Shown: in pieces, positions 50,300 to 59,959 of the stretch | Position numbering within the stretch: position 1 is the first letter of the stretch | How the letters are laid out: every line of letters starts with the position of its first letter | Assembly: GCA_023415205.1 (NCBI GenBank) | Contig: JAEZLR010000006.1 | Location: forward strand, 248,001 to 312,000 | From: Bacillota bacterium | GTDB lineage: Bacteria; Bacillota; Clostridia; DSM-8532 | Reading direction: 5' to 3' | Length of the DNA: 64,000 nucleotides | Translations under genes and position numbers: made by a program | The notes under the pieces: generated by a model | Told to the model about the DNA's origin: nothing | The model's database searches: none | Seen by the model: only the letters and a program-made list of their open reading frames with translations

Positions 50300-50392
50300 A
50301 TGCTTTTGAACAAAAAACTTGTTAAAATCAGTGTGCTGATATTGGCTCTTCTTCTTTTTTTAGGACTCAACCTCTCTGTTTTGTTTCAGTAG
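50300..50392 (+). CDS. 30-aa membrane peptide
   Basis: ATG 50300 has AAGGAGG 7 nt upstream and a promoter 40 bp before it. The peptide is a basic start followed by one hydrophobic helix (SVLILALLLFLGLNLSVL). It precedes the cvpA-like gene by 73 bp. It could be a leader peptide or a small membrane protein. Confidence 0.5.
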   Translation: MLLNKKLVKISVLILALLLFLGLNLSVLFQ

Positions 50393-50465
50393 TCTTACAT
50401 AATTATTTCCCTGGATTTTAGGTTTATTTAAGACTAAGTCTGTTTAGACTTATGGGGGTGTTCTA

Positions 50466-51287
50466 TTGAGTTACAAATACGGTAAGCCTAAGCCTGTAGC
50501 CTCTAACATTAATCGGCTTCCCGCCATACTTCTACTATCCGCGGTGGCCGTTTTTATCGCGGCGGATCTCGTACTGGGATTCAATTTTAATTGGGTGGAC
50601 TACGCGATAGTTATTATTATAGCCCTTTTCGGCTTAAAAGGCTATTTTAAGGGGTTGATTAATACTGTCTTCAGTCTTTTGGGCTATGTTCTGGGGCTTG
50701 TGGGGGCTTATCTTTTTTCGCCCAAGCTGGCTTTGATCGCCATGCAAAGCACCTCCTTCGGAAAGAGTATCAGCGCTAAAATAGAGGAAATTCTACCGGT
50801 GCTCTCCTCTATTAGTGCCATGAAAAGTACTTCTGATCAATCTGCGCTGGATATTATTACTCAAATACCTGATGTGAATAAGGCCTTCACTGAAAATCCC
50901 CTGTTGAAGTTTCTTGTATCGGTTACCGATACGGCTTCCGAAACGAGTGCCTTGTATGCAGAAACCGTCTCAACGGCCAACGATCTTATCGCTTTTTCCA
51001 TTCTCAAGGTTCTAGCCCTGGTGGTTTTGTTTTTGGTTATCAAGCTGATCGTTGTGGTGATCGGAAAGCTTCTCTCCTCGGCCATGAACACAAGCCCCCT
51101 TCTGGGGACGGCCAACCGCTCTGCAGGCATGTTTATCGGCTTTGCAGCCGGTCTTATTGTATGCTATGTGGTCTTTGTTTTTGCCATACCCACCTTGGGT
51201 TCCCTTAATATCATAAAAATATCCGAAAGCTATACCCAATCCCTGATGCTGGATTGGTTCAGTAAACTGTTACTGGTTTTAAAATAA
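50466..51287 (+). CDS. CvpA-family membrane protein
   Basis: A 273-aa protein from TTG 50466 behind a GGGGGTG site. It has four or five membrane helices. The central part matches CvpA (WVDYAIVIIIALFGLKGYFKGLINTVFSLLGYVLGL), while the N-terminal 40 residues with an extra helix and the interhelical loop (about 95-160) are additions. CvpA proteins are linked to colicin V production or biofilm and stress in Gram-negatives. The role in Clostridia is unknown. Confidence 0.8.
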   Translation: MSYKYGKPKPVASNINRLPAILLLSAVAVFIAADLVLGFNFNWVDYAIVIIIALFGLKGYFKGLINTVFSLLGYVLGLVGAYLFSPKLALIAMQSTSFGKSISAKIEEILPVLSSISAMKSTSDQSALDIITQIPDVNKAFTENPLLKFLVSVTDTASETSALYAETVSTANDLIAFSILKVLALVVLFLVIKLIVVVIGKLLSSAMNTSPLLGTANRSAGMFIGFAAGLIVCYVVFVFAIPTLGSLNIIKISESYTQSLMLDWFSKLLLVLK

Positions 51288-51302
51288 ATGGGGTGACAAC
51301 TA

Positions 51303-51686
51303 GTGAAGAACTTGAAAAATTTTAATGTCAGAAGCTCCGGAAGAGTACAGGGTAAATGCTATATTGATTGTTCCGGTAATTACAAGATAACGGAGATTGC
51401 TGAAATTATAGGTTTGGATCCCAGTCAATTGGAGGGGATCTATTCAGATCACGGGGCCGAGAATGACGAAACGGTTGGCGTCTGGTACTTTCCCTCCCGG
51501 GAAGCCGCATTGGCTGCTTTGCAGGAGCTGGATGATCTGTTCTCAACTAAGAGCATGGGTAAGATGGTCATTCTCACCTTCGAAGAAATGGAGTATATCC
51601 GTCAGGCCCTAATCAATGAAGGAAGTAATATCATCAATGTTAGAAATGATCTAAAAAAAGGTATCTTTGACAAGTTTAATGCATAA
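51303..51686 (+). CDS. Conserved-looking 127-aa protein, unrecognised
   Basis: It starts at GTG 51303, 16 bp after the cvpA-like gene, with GGGGTGA upstream. The product is soluble and alpha/beta: a VRSSGRVQGKCYIDCSGNYK strand region, a TEIAEIIGLDPSQLEGIY helix-turn region, and FEEMEYIRQALINEG near the end. I do not recognise the family. Operon position suggests a link to the membrane protein before it. Confidence 0.65.
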   Translation: MKNLKNFNVRSSGRVQGKCYIDCSGNYKITEIAEIIGLDPSQLEGIYSDHGAENDETVGVWYFPSREAALAALQELDDLFSTKSMGKMVILTFEEMEYIRQALINEGSNIINVRNDLKKGIFDKFNA

Positions 51687-51722
51687 ATATTCATCGCATC
51701 GCCGAAAAGCAGGATTTTTCCA

Positions 51723-51751
51723 TTGACGAAATCGTGTATACTATGTATAAT
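51723..51751 (+). promoter_or_regulatory. Promoter of the amino-acid transporter operon
   Basis: TTGACG (51723-51728), 17-bp spacer, TATAAT (51746-51751), 35 bp before the start codon. Confidence 0.85.
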
Positions 51752-51786
51752 TATAAAATACATACCGAATCACGGGAGGAATAATT

Positions 51787-52596
51787 ATGAGGAAGAAGTT
51801 ACTGGGAGCCGTGCTGGCATTACTCGTAGCTGTGGCGATGCTTCTCACAGGCTGCGGCGGAGCAACAAATAGTAAAGATACCATAGTCGTTGCTATGGAT
51901 ACATCCTATCCGCCAATGGAATTTGTTGATGAAAACAACCAAATCACTGGATTTGATGCAGAGCTGGCCAAAGCGATAGGAGAAAAGCTCGGCAAGAAGG
52001 TTGAACTGAAAAGCATTGCATGGGAAGGTATCTTCATTGGCCTTGAGACCGACCGCTACGATGTTATCATGTCTTCGGTCAGTATTACCCCCAGCAGACT
52101 TGAAAGCTACATATTCACCAAGCCCTATCTGGCAAACGGTCAGGTTATCGTGACCAGACCCGGTGATGACACCGTTAAATCTGTTGACGACCTTAAGGGC
52201 AAGGAAGTGGGCGTACAGACCGATACCACCGCTGACACTGCATGTAAGAAGAAGCTTGAAGAAAAGGGCGATGATTTCTTTAATATTAGACGCTATGATG
52301 AAATCATCCAGACCTTTGAGGCCATGAGTGCCGGGCATATCGATTATATTGTTGTTGATACAGTTGTTGCCACCGAGTATGCGACCAAGTACCCTGAAAA
52401 ATATCAGATTTCAACCGCAGAGCCGTTGACCAATGAACCGATAGCAGCTTGCTTCAAAAAAGATAATACGGCCCTTCGTGATGAGTTCCAGAAGGCCTTG
52501 GATGAACTCCGTAAGGATGGAACACTGACAAAGATTTCCGAAAAGTGGCTCTTTGGTGTCGATTACACCCAGAATATCAATGAAAATCTGTATTAA
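51787..52596 (+). CDS. Polar amino-acid ABC transporter, substrate-binding lipoprotein
   Basis: A 269-aa lipoprotein (lipobox LLTGC, Cys23). The SBP_bac_3 fold shows MDTSYPPMEFVDENNQITGFDAEL (quoted in parts: MDTSYPPMEF and ITGFDAELA), then KGKEVGVQTDTTA. The ligand is probably a polar amino acid or cystine; the sequence does not fix which. It is followed by an attenuating hairpin and then permease and ATPase genes. Confidence 0.92.
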   Translation: MRKKLLGAVLALLVAVAMLLTGCGGATNSKDTIVVAMDTSYPPMEFVDENNQITGFDAELAKAIGEKLGKKVELKSIAWEGIFIGLETDRYDVIMSSVSITPSRLESYIFTKPYLANGQVIVTRPGDDTVKSVDDLKGKEVGVQTDTTADTACKKKLEEKGDDFFNIRRYDEIIQTFEAMSAGHIDYIVVDTVVATEYATKYPEKYQISTAEPLTNEPIAACFKKDNTALRDEFQKALDELRKDGTLTKISEKWLFGVDYTQNINENLY

Positions 52597-52630
52597 TCAG
52601 AGTCTATTTTTGAAAGAATAATCATGGTTA

Positions 52631-52672
52631 GGGTATATATGTCCTGCAATCTGTTGCAGGACATACCTTTTT
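52631..52672 (+). terminator. Attenuating terminator between binding protein and permease
   Basis: GTCCTGCAA-TCTG-TTGCAGGAC, extended by GGTAT/ATACC and followed by TTTTT. Partial read-through would keep the binding protein in excess over the membrane parts. Confidence 0.88.
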
Positions 52673-52765
52673 CCTGTATGATAATACATTATATACATGA
52701 AGGAATGAAGAAAACGTCGAGCCAATACGATGGTTCGGCGAATTGACAGGTCTTAAATCTAAGAG

Positions 52766-53431
52766 GTGCATACAATGGAGGATATCATAAACGGATTTAT
52801 CACTAGGTTCCCGTATTTGATGGAATGCGCGGGTGTTACGCTCACCTTGGCCTTTGCGGCCGTTATCATGGGTATGGTATTCGGGCTGTTGCTGGCCTTG
52901 GCCAGAATTTCCCGGCTCAAGCTACTCAGAGGGCTCAGTTGGTTTTATATCTGGGTTTTCAGAGGAACACCCATGCTACTACAGATATTCTTTATTTACT
53001 TCATTCTTCCTCAGATAGCACCATCCTTACGTCTCAGCGAGTATCCCGCAGCTATCCTTGCGCTGGGCCTAAACTCGGCAGCCTATCTGGCAGAGATTAT
53101 CCGGGGAGCCATCCAGTCCATTGACAAAGGACAATTGGAAGCGGCAAAAGCCCTGGGAATGTCTTATGGCCTGTCCATGAGGCGGATTATCATCCCACAG
53201 TCCATCCGTCGCATGATTCCCCCATTTGGAAATGAGTTTATCATGCTCCTTAAGGATACCTCCCTTGTTTCAGCCATCGGTCTGACCGAGCTTATGAAGA
53301 TGGCCAGGCAGGTTTCAAGCGGTGGAGAATCTTGGTTCTATATACCCATAGCGGCCATTTATCTTATCCTTACCTCGCTGTTTACCTTTGTCTTTCAAAA
53401 GCTTGAGAAGAAATATTCCATCTATGAATGA
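52766..53431 (+). CDS. Amino-acid ABC transporter permease (HisM/GlnP type)
   Basis: A 221-aa membrane protein with five helices. The HisMQ signature covers [19 protein letters not shown] and the EAA loop [21 protein letters not shown] single permease type implies a homodimer. Its stop overlaps the region just before the ATPase start. Confidence 0.93.
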   Translation: MHTMEDIINGFITRFPYLMECAGVTLTLAFAAVIMGMVFGLLLALARISRLKLLRGLSWFYIWVFRGTPMLLQIFFIYFILPQIAPSLRLSEYPAAILALGLNSAAYLAEIIRGAIQSIDKGQLEAAKALGMSYGLSMRRIIIPQSIRRMIPPFGNEFIMLLKDTSLVSAIGLTELMKMARQVSSGGESWFYIPIAAIYLILTSLFTFVFQKLEKKYSIYE

Positions 53432-53442
53432 GGGTGACACTT

Positions 53443-54195
53443 ATGATAAAGCTTGAAAATATTCACAAGTCCTTTGGTGAACTCAAAGTACTCAAGGGCA
53501 TCAACCTGGAAGTCAGCAAGGGTGAGGTCGTTTGTGTCATCGGCCCCAGCGGTTCAGGCAAGAGTACTCTATTAAGATGCATCAACCATCTTGAGCGCAT
53601 CACCACCGGTAAAATTACCATTGACCAGGAGGTTATGGATGAGCGGAAGGATGGGCATGACCTGAGAAAAATCCCCTACAAGCAGGTACTCAAGCTCTGC
53701 TCGGAGGTAGGGATGGTTTTTCAGCGATTTAATCTGTTTCCCCATATGACAGCCCTTCAGAATGTCATGGAAGCCCCGGTCCGAGTGCTGAAAACTCCTA
53801 AGAATGTGGCCGAAAATGAGGCTCGTCAGCTTCTTGTCAGTGTCGGTCTGGAGGATAAAATGGATGTTTATCCTTCAAGGCTATCGGGCGGCCAGCAGCA
53901 GCGCGTGGCTATAGCAAGGGCTTTGGCTATGAGGCCTAAGGCCATGCTTTTTGATGAACCCACCTCAGCCCTTGACCCTGAATTGGTTGGAGAAGTGCTG
54001 GAGGTAATGAAGAAGCTGGCCCTTGAGCATATGACAATGATTGTAGTCACCCATGAGATGGGGTTTGCTCGGGAAGTGGCCCAACGGGTTATCTTCATGG
54101 ATGAGGGCGTTATTATTGAAGAGGCCTCTCCGGAAGCCATCTTTACTTCTCCCAAGCATGAGCGAACCAAGGCCTTTTTGAGCCGTGTCCTCTAG
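53443..54195 (+). CDS. Amino-acid ABC transporter ATP-binding protein
   Basis: A 250-aa ABC ATPase. ATG 53443 has GAGGGTGA upstream; the earlier frame start lies in the permease end. Walker [10 protein letters not shown], signature LSGGQQQR, Walker [12 protein letters not shown] and THEMGFA are the GlnQ/HisP-type motifs. It powers the permease encoded before it. Confidence 0.95.
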   Translation: MIKLENIHKSFGELKVLKGINLEVSKGEVVCVIGPSGSGKSTLLRCINHLERITTGKITIDQEVMDERKDGHDLRKIPYKQVLKLCSEVGMVFQRFNLFPHMTALQNVMEAPVRVLKTPKNVAENEARQLLVSVGLEDKMDVYPSRLSGGQQQRVAIARALAMRPKAMLFDEPTSALDPELVGEVLEVMKKLALEHMTMIVVTHEMGFAREVAQRVIFMDEGVIIEEASPEAIFTSPKHERTKAFLSRVL

Positions 54196-54252
54196 GCCGA
54201 GCCAAAAGGGTATACCCCTTTAATGTGAAAAGAATATCGAAGGACGGATTTC

Positions 54253-55137
54253 ATGACCAAGCAGATTAAAGCGGATCTTTCACTCCTAAGTATAACCCTG
54301 GTGTGGGGATCCTCCTTCATTATCATGAAGAATATCTCAGAGGATATCCCCGCTTATGCCTACCTCACCCTCCGTTTTGGAGTTGCGGGCCTCCTGCTGA
54401 TTCTATTATTCCATAAGAAGCTGAAGACTCTGTCGTTAAAAGCCCTGTGGAGCGGATCTCTGGTGGGGCTTTTTCTTTACGCGGGCATGATGCTGCAGGT
54501 TATTGGACTAAAGACCACCACGGCCTCCAATTCTGCCTTTATCACGGGACTTAATGTGGTGATGGTGCCCATCATATCCGCTACTCTTCTAAGAAAAAAG
54601 CCACCCCTTAATGCCGTGGTGGGGGTAATTTTTGCTACAATCGGCCTTTTCGTCTTAAAGGGCTTCCAGGGTGAATGGTCGGTGGGGGATGCCCTTACCT
54701 TGCTCTGTGCAGTTTGCTTTGCCCTGCAAATTATACTCATTGACAAGTTCGCTTCCCATGTGGACATCTATCAACTGGCAGTGGTTCAGGTGGTTTCGGC
54801 AGCTATCCTTTATGCCTTAACCTGGGGGACAATGGGCCTTGTTTCAACTCCCGTAGCCTTCTCCCTCAACACCCCCGTAATCTTTGCCATACTTTATACG
54901 GGTGCGTTGGGAACGGCCTTTGCCTTCGGGGTTCAAACCATTGCGCAAAAATATACCACTCCCACAAGAACGGCGCTCATCATTACCTGTGAGCCTGTGT
55001 TCGGAGCACTGTTCGCTCTGATTGTCCCCAATGCTCAAGGGGTCACCGAGATGTTAACTGTCAAGATGGTGGTGGGCTGTCTTCTTATTCTGCTGGGGAT
55101 GTTTGTGACCGAAATCAAGCCTGATAAACTGCCATAA
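54253..55137 (+). CDS. EamA/DMT-family transporter
   Basis: A 294-aa protein with ten predicted helices in two EamA repeats (about 5-135 and 145-285). LVWGSSFIIMKN near the start and EPVFGALFALI near the end are typical. The exported substrate, usually an amino acid or metabolite, cannot be read from the sequence. It follows the ABC operon by 57 bp and may share its transcript. Confidence 0.9.
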   Translation: MTKQIKADLSLLSITLVWGSSFIIMKNISEDIPAYAYLTLRFGVAGLLLILLFHKKLKTLSLKALWSGSLVGLFLYAGMMLQVIGLKTTTASNSAFITGLNVVMVPIISATLLRKKPPLNAVVGVIFATIGLFVLKGFQGEWSVGDALTLLCAVCFALQIILIDKFASHVDIYQLAVVQVVSAAILYALTWGTMGLVSTPVAFSLNTPVIFAILYTGALGTAFAFGVQTIAQKYTTPTRTALIITCEPVFGALFALIVPNAQGVTEMLTVKMVVGCLLILLGMFVTEIKPDKLP

Positions 55138-55237
55138 ATTACATAGGTTTGTCATCAAAGCGTAATCCAAAATTCCTTCACTCCCTCCCAGGGATTGCCG
55201 ATAATCCTTTTAGATTCTAATGATTGGAGGCAATTCA

Positions 55238-56881
55238 ATGCGGATTATTAAATCAGCCGTTATTGTGGCTCTTGCTTTGGTGATAGCACTTTCATCGGCC
55301 TATAATACACCTCTTTTTGTTTATGCAGCGACAGGCGCGTCAGAGGATGCCTTGATCAGCGGTATCGTCAGAGAAAACAACCCCGCCCTCGGCTATATCA
55401 CACTCTATTTCAAGGACGGATCGGGCACCGATCCGGAAGATCTTGATAGGCTTGTGGCACAAAGAACCTACACTTATGGCTATGAAATCCCGGTGCTGAG
55501 AGACGGCCAGACCGTCCCGGCAGAGCGTATCCAGCCGGGGGATCAGGTATTTATCAAGCTCGATGCAGAGGGCTATATTATCAAGCTCAGTGCCAAGAGC
55601 TATTATCAACCCATCTATGGCCTGGTGCATAATAAAAGCATCGCCAGTCTCGTCATCAAAAGGGATAACGGAACCTATAGCTATTATCCCATCAATTCGT
55701 CCATTCCCGTATACAAGAACGGACGGCCCGGAACCCATTCCGACATTAAGCCGGGGGAGCGTATCAAGCTTCTTGTGCAAACCAACGGCGAATCTATGGA
55801 TATTGCAGGAATTGAGATAGAAAAAAACTCCATGCCTATCACCGGGGTCTTTAGGGGGCACATGGAATTTTATGATACTCTGAGGGATGCCCTCCATGTT
55901 TCCGGTGTTCAGGAATTTGTCAATGGCAGATGGGAGAACACTCAGGTAAAAGGGATTCAGAGCATCAGTTTTATGAGTGATTACAAAGGGCGTCCTGGGA
56001 AAAAAGCAACGGGCACGGCCTATTATGTCACTGCTAAGGCCAAGGATGGCACATCAAGAATACAGATGGCCTCCTATCGCTATAAGCCTCAATATGAGCT
56101 GTTACTCAAGGATAATCTGGTTAACCTTGCAGGCAATAACCGTTTGGAACTTCAAAACACCTCCTATACCGTCGGCTATGACACGGGCACCTTGGTGGTG
56201 AAGGATGGAAAGCTGGTAGACATGGGGGCGCTAGTCAGCCTTGATCCTGTGAAGATGTCCCTGGAAAAAGCGGGTGACGGTAATACCTATGTGGCCAATA
56301 TTGTTGTCAGCGACAGTCTGGTCAATGAAGGGCTGTCATTGTACAGGGGCCGTATCAAGAGTGTGGACAAGGAAAAGAGCCTGACGGTTGAATCCTTTGC
56401 TCAGCTTGGAGGGATCACCTGGACCTTCACCAACACTCCCAAAACCTTTGATATCGACTTGTCATCAAGCCGCCTCCTCGTGGATGGGGGCATTGGAAGC
56501 ATGCGCGAAGTGGATGCTTCCTATATAGGTCAGACGGTGTATATTGTAGCGGTGGGAACAAAGATCACTCTTATGAGCACCGCCCCCTATGCCGATGCGC
56601 CCGCCTCAGGTCGTATTCTCTCTTTGGCCGGAGCCACCTATGATGAGGCAGGACAGGTGCTGACACCACCCACCGGCCTAAGCCTCACCGAGGCTATGGT
56701 GTTCAATACTTCCAGCTATCAATGGACAACCAGTCAGAATATCACCCTTGATATCCCCGCCCATGCCATTGTCATCAAGAGAGGGCAGGTGGGTTCCACG
56801 GCGCTCTTGAAGCCCGGTGACCAGATTAAGGTCATGAGGCATGCCCAGAACCTGAATGGAATTATAATTCTTTGCGATTAA
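55238..56881 (+). CDS. Secreted beta-rich envelope protein, function unknown
   Basis: A 547-aa protein; ATG 55238 has GGAGG 7 nt upstream. Signal peptide about residues 1-30 (ending VYAAT). The rest is beta-rich with repeated short units of the form G-x-V/I ... PGD/PGE-x-I/V-x-L (RIQPGDQVFIKL, DIKPGERIKLLV, LLKPGDQIKVM), which suggests repeated small barrels. I do not recognise a named family. The next gene is an SLH-domain protein, so a role at the cell surface or S-layer is likely. Confidence 0.75.
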   Translation: MRIIKSAVIVALALVIALSSAYNTPLFVYAATGASEDALISGIVRENNPALGYITLYFKDGSGTDPEDLDRLVAQRTYTYGYEIPVLRDGQTVPAERIQPGDQVFIKLDAEGYIIKLSAKSYYQPIYGLVHNKSIASLVIKRDNGTYSYYPINSSIPVYKNGRPGTHSDIKPGERIKLLVQTNGESMDIAGIEIEKNSMPITGVFRGHMEFYDTLRDALHVSGVQEFVNGRWENTQVKGIQSISFMSDYKGRPGKKATGTAYYVTAKAKDGTSRIQMASYRYKPQYELLLKDNLVNLAGNNRLELQNTSYTVGYDTGTLVVKDGKLVDMGALVSLDPVKMSLEKAGDGNTYVANIVVSDSLVNEGLSLYRGRIKSVDKEKSLTVESFAQLGGITWTFTNTPKTFDIDLSSSRLLVDGGIGSMREVDASYIGQTVYIVAVGTKITLMSTAPYADAPASGRILSLAGATYDEAGQVLTPPTGLSLTEAMVFNTSSYQWTTSQNITLDIPAHAIVIKRGQVGSTALLKPGDQIKVMRHAQNLNGIIILCD

Positions 56882-56901
56882 GGACGAAGGAGGCACTACC
56901 T

Positions 56902-58434
56902 GTGAGGAAAAAATACAGACAGCTTTTGACAGGTGTTATAATAGCGTCCTTTCTGTTGGCTCAGCCCTTTGTGAGCTCGGCTACGGAGGGAACCATGGGA
57001 TACCAGGGAGGTATCTCCGTTGAAAACAAGCTTAAAAAGGATGAGTATCAGTACTCGGAGATGTGTTTTATCACCGGCAAGCCCCTCTTGCTCACCGGGA
57101 CACTGACCATCAAAAAAACTACCAAGAATGATGTAACGACAGCTACCTATACCTACAAGCTGGCCAACACCCAGCAGAATGCGACCATGAACCGGGTGGT
57201 GATGACCACTAGCACCCGTGAGACGAAGTTCAATGGTCAGATTACCGAAACCACTCAGATGAGTCGTATGCCAACCGAGGTCCTCACCATCGGGAGCGAA
57301 AGCTATCGTCTGATTGATTCAAGCTTTACCCGGTCAGTACTAACCGACCCCAAGCCGGCCATCAACTATCAGGCCGGAGAATTTATCGCTAAAAAGGTTT
57401 ACGCCAAGGGAACCCTTGCCAACAGCCCTGATAGGGTGACGGTATCCCTTTCAGGAAGCCTTTATGCCTATGATCAACATTGGAGCAGCACCCAGACTCA
57501 AAAAATCAGTGTCCTAGTGGAAGCCCACTTAAAATCCGTTACCCCACCCGTCCAATGGGGGGGCTCGGCAGAACTGGTGATCTCCAGCGCAACCCGCCAG
57601 CAAATCCACTATTCGGAGAATGAGCCCACTCAAATCAGCTTTGAGGGCGGCTACATTCAAAGCAGGTGGACAGAATCAACCTTGGATTATACCGCTCGTT
57701 TCCCCGAGTTTGATAAGAACGGAAAGCCCACAGATGTTCTGGTGACCTCCCATGATTCCCAAAGCCTGATCACTCCTCCGGAAACAAATCGGTTGATGGT
57801 GCCCGACCTGAAGCAACTCAATGGCTTTTGGTCCATAGAGCCCATAACCATTCTTTTCGGTTTGGAGGTTATTTCTGGCACCGGAAGCAATTATCAGGTG
57901 ACCCAGCAGGTTACACGCCGTGAGTTTGTTTCCATGCTCGTTCGGACGCTTAAGGAGATCCCTGAGGATCCCAATGAAAAGGTGGTCACAACCACCACGA
58001 AGAGAAACAATAAAACTCCCGAAGTGTCTCCGTTTACGGACGTTAAACTGGAGGACCCCAATTATGAGGAAATCAAACAGGCCTATAACAAAGGGATCAT
58101 TCAGGGAGATGGCAGGGGCAGGTTTAATCCCAATGCTTCCATAACACAGGCCGAAGCTGTTAAAATGATCGTATCGGCACTGGGTCTAGAGAATCTGGCC
58201 CCCTATCCTACCCCCACAACCCCCTTTGCAGATAATGACCAGATTCCTGGCTATGCACGTAATTCCGCAGCAGTTGCCTATTCCCTTGGACTGATTTCAC
58301 CCGATGAAAGGGGCTTCTTTAATGCTTCGGCAAGACTCACCCATGAGGATACGGCCAACCTGCTCTATAACCTGATTGTGTATATGGGTGATGAGCTTAT
58401 CAAGGATTACAGGGATCGTATGTCAGCCTTCTAG
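56902..58434 (+). CDS. S-layer homology (SLH) domain protein
   Basis: A 510-aa protein from GTG 56902 with AAGGAGG 9 nt upstream. Signal peptide about 1-27. Residues 30-290 are a Thr-rich beta region of unknown fold. Three SLH repeats occupy about 302-350, 375-430 and 437-490; the middle one reads FTDVKLEDPNYEEI...IIQGDGRGRFNPNASITQAEA. SLH domains bind pyruvylated secondary wall polymers. It is followed at once by a processing protease and may be one of its substrates or partners. Confidence 0.9.
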   Translation: MRKKYRQLLTGVIIASFLLAQPFVSSATEGTMGYQGGISVENKLKKDEYQYSEMCFITGKPLLLTGTLTIKKTTKNDVTTATYTYKLANTQQNATMNRVVMTTSTRETKFNGQITETTQMSRMPTEVLTIGSESYRLIDSSFTRSVLTDPKPAINYQAGEFIAKKVYAKGTLANSPDRVTVSLSGSLYAYDQHWSSTQTQKISVLVEAHLKSVTPPVQWGGSAELVISSATRQQIHYSENEPTQISFEGGYIQSRWTESTLDYTARFPEFDKNGKPTDVLVTSHDSQSLITPPETNRLMVPDLKQLNGFWSIEPITILFGLEVISGTGSNYQVTQQVTRREFVSMLVRTLKEIPEDPNEKVVTTTTKRNNKTPEVSPFTDVKLEDPNYEEIKQAYNKGIIQGDGRGRFNPNASITQAEAVKMIVSALGLENLAPYPTPTTPFADNDQIPGYARNSAAVAYSLGLISPDERGFFNASARLTHEDTANLLYNLIVYMGDELIKDYRDRMSAF

Positions 58435-58462
58435 GTTGAAAGGTTACGAAAGAGGAAGAACT

Positions 58463-59938
58463 ATGAATAAAATTAAAAGAATTGTAAGCCTTGCCCTGGT
58501 TGTTTTGCTTGTTTTTACCGGAACCCTCAATGTATCGGCAGCAGAGTACGGGGACTATTTTGAAAGCATGATCCGATTTGTTTCGGGCATGTATTATAAG
58601 GGACTGACGGATGAAGAAGGTCTCAAGGCAGCCCTTAAGGGCTTGTTCTCCAATCTCGATAAGTATTCAGCCTTTTATGATAAAGAAGAGACCCAAGCCC
58701 TTTATAGCAGCCTGGACGGTAATTTTGTCGGTGTAGGGATAGCCTTGGAAAAGGTGGATTCGGGCATCAAGATTACCCGAGTATATGAAGGCTCACCGGC
58801 AGAAAAAGCCGGGCTTATGGAGGGCGACATCCTCTCAGCGGTTGACGGTGTCAGCGTTATGGCCAAGGAAGCCGAGAGTGTGGCCACTGAGATTCGGGGT
58901 AAGGCCGGAGAAGCAGTGCGGCTAACTGTAAAAAGAGGGAGTACAACCAGGGAGTTCTCCGTTGTCCGTGATACGGTGACCATCAATTCCTTCTATTTTA
59001 GGTTGGAAGGCAACGTGGCCTACATCCGCATAGAGGGCTTTACTCTGGGGATAAGCACTCAATTTATAAAGGCTATGGAGGCCGTCGATAAGAATAATAT
59101 CAAGAAAATTGTTCTGGATCTACGGGGGAATCCTGGAGGCTATGTGGAAGAAGCTGTGACTGTGGCGCGAAGACTAATGCCTCCGGGGGTCATTACTACC
59201 TTGGACTACAAATCTGAAGAGCTGGAGGACAAGGTTTATACCTCCGACATAACGCGACCCGAGTATATTGTGGCCGTTCTGGTCAATGAGGCCTCAGCCA
59301 GCGCCTCTGAAATTCTTGCGGGAGCCTTGGAAGATTCGGGAGTAGGCTTTCTTATCGGACAAAATACTTATGGAAAGGGCGTTTTCCAAAACATTTTTTC
59401 CATTCTAACACCCGAGGCCTATAAAAAATATAGCGAAAAGCATGGCGAAAAGTTTGTAACTGAAATACAATGGTTAAGTTACTACGGAGTCTTTTTAGAG
59501 GCTGAGGATATTCTTGGAACGGTGAAGCTTACAACGGGCTATTATTTAACCCCCAAGGGCAGATTCATAGAAGGGGTGGGATTGAAGCCCCAGGTTGTCC
59601 TGCCCAATCCGACCAACCCAAACAAGGTGGATTTATCGGTCATCGACAGGCTTACCCTATCTGAAGCCTTAAAGCCTAACGACTACGGTGCCCATGTGTA
59701 TGGCGCAGAGCGAATTCTGAAGGCTTCGGGCCTCTTGTCTACAACACCCGACAAGCTCTTCGATGAGTCAACCACAGATGCCGTTAAAGCCTTTCAGGGA
59801 AAGTCAGGGCTTACCGTAACGGGGATTATTGATAAAAAGACCGGAGAAAGCCTTAACAAGCTGCTTGACCAACTGCGAATAAAAAATGATCAACAGTATA
59901 CCAAGGCACTAGAGATATTAAACTGGTTTAGTGATTAA
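58463..59938 (+). CDS. C-terminal processing protease (S41) with PDZ and peptidoglycan-binding domains
   Basis: A 491-aa protein; ATG 58463 has GAGGAAG upstream, and the longer frame overlaps the SLH gene. Signal peptide 1-27, PDZ domain about 85-165 (GVGIALEKVDSGIKITRVYEGSPAEKAGL, quoted in parts GVGIALEKV and SPAEKAGL), S41 domain about 175-370. Ser in NEASASASEI (about 280) and Lys in TYGKG (about 305) form the catalytic dyad. A PG_binding_1 domain ends the protein. An insertion with several Tyr follows the Lys motif. CtpA/B-type proteases act in the envelope, for example on sigma-K activation or wall enzymes. Confidence 0.92.
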   Translation: MNKIKRIVSLALVVLLVFTGTLNVSAAEYGDYFESMIRFVSGMYYKGLTDEEGLKAALKGLFSNLDKYSAFYDKEETQALYSSLDGNFVGVGIALEKVDSGIKITRVYEGSPAEKAGLMEGDILSAVDGVSVMAKEAESVATEIRGKAGEAVRLTVKRGSTTREFSVVRDTVTINSFYFRLEGNVAYIRIEGFTLGISTQFIKAMEAVDKNNIKKIVLDLRGNPGGYVEEAVTVARRLMPPGVITTLDYKSEELEDKVYTSDITRPEYIVAVLVNEASASASEILAGALEDSGVGFLIGQNTYGKGVFQNIFSILTPEAYKKYSEKHGEKFVTEIQWLSYYGVFLEAEDILGTVKLTTGYYLTPKGRFIEGVGLKPQVVLPNPTNPNKVDLSVIDRLTLSEALKPNDYGAHVYGAERILKASGLLSTTPDKLFDESTTDAVKAFQGKSGLTVTGIIDKKTGESLNKLLDQLRIKNDQQYTKALEILNWFSD

Positions 59939-59959
59939 AAAGGAGAAGGGTTAATATTC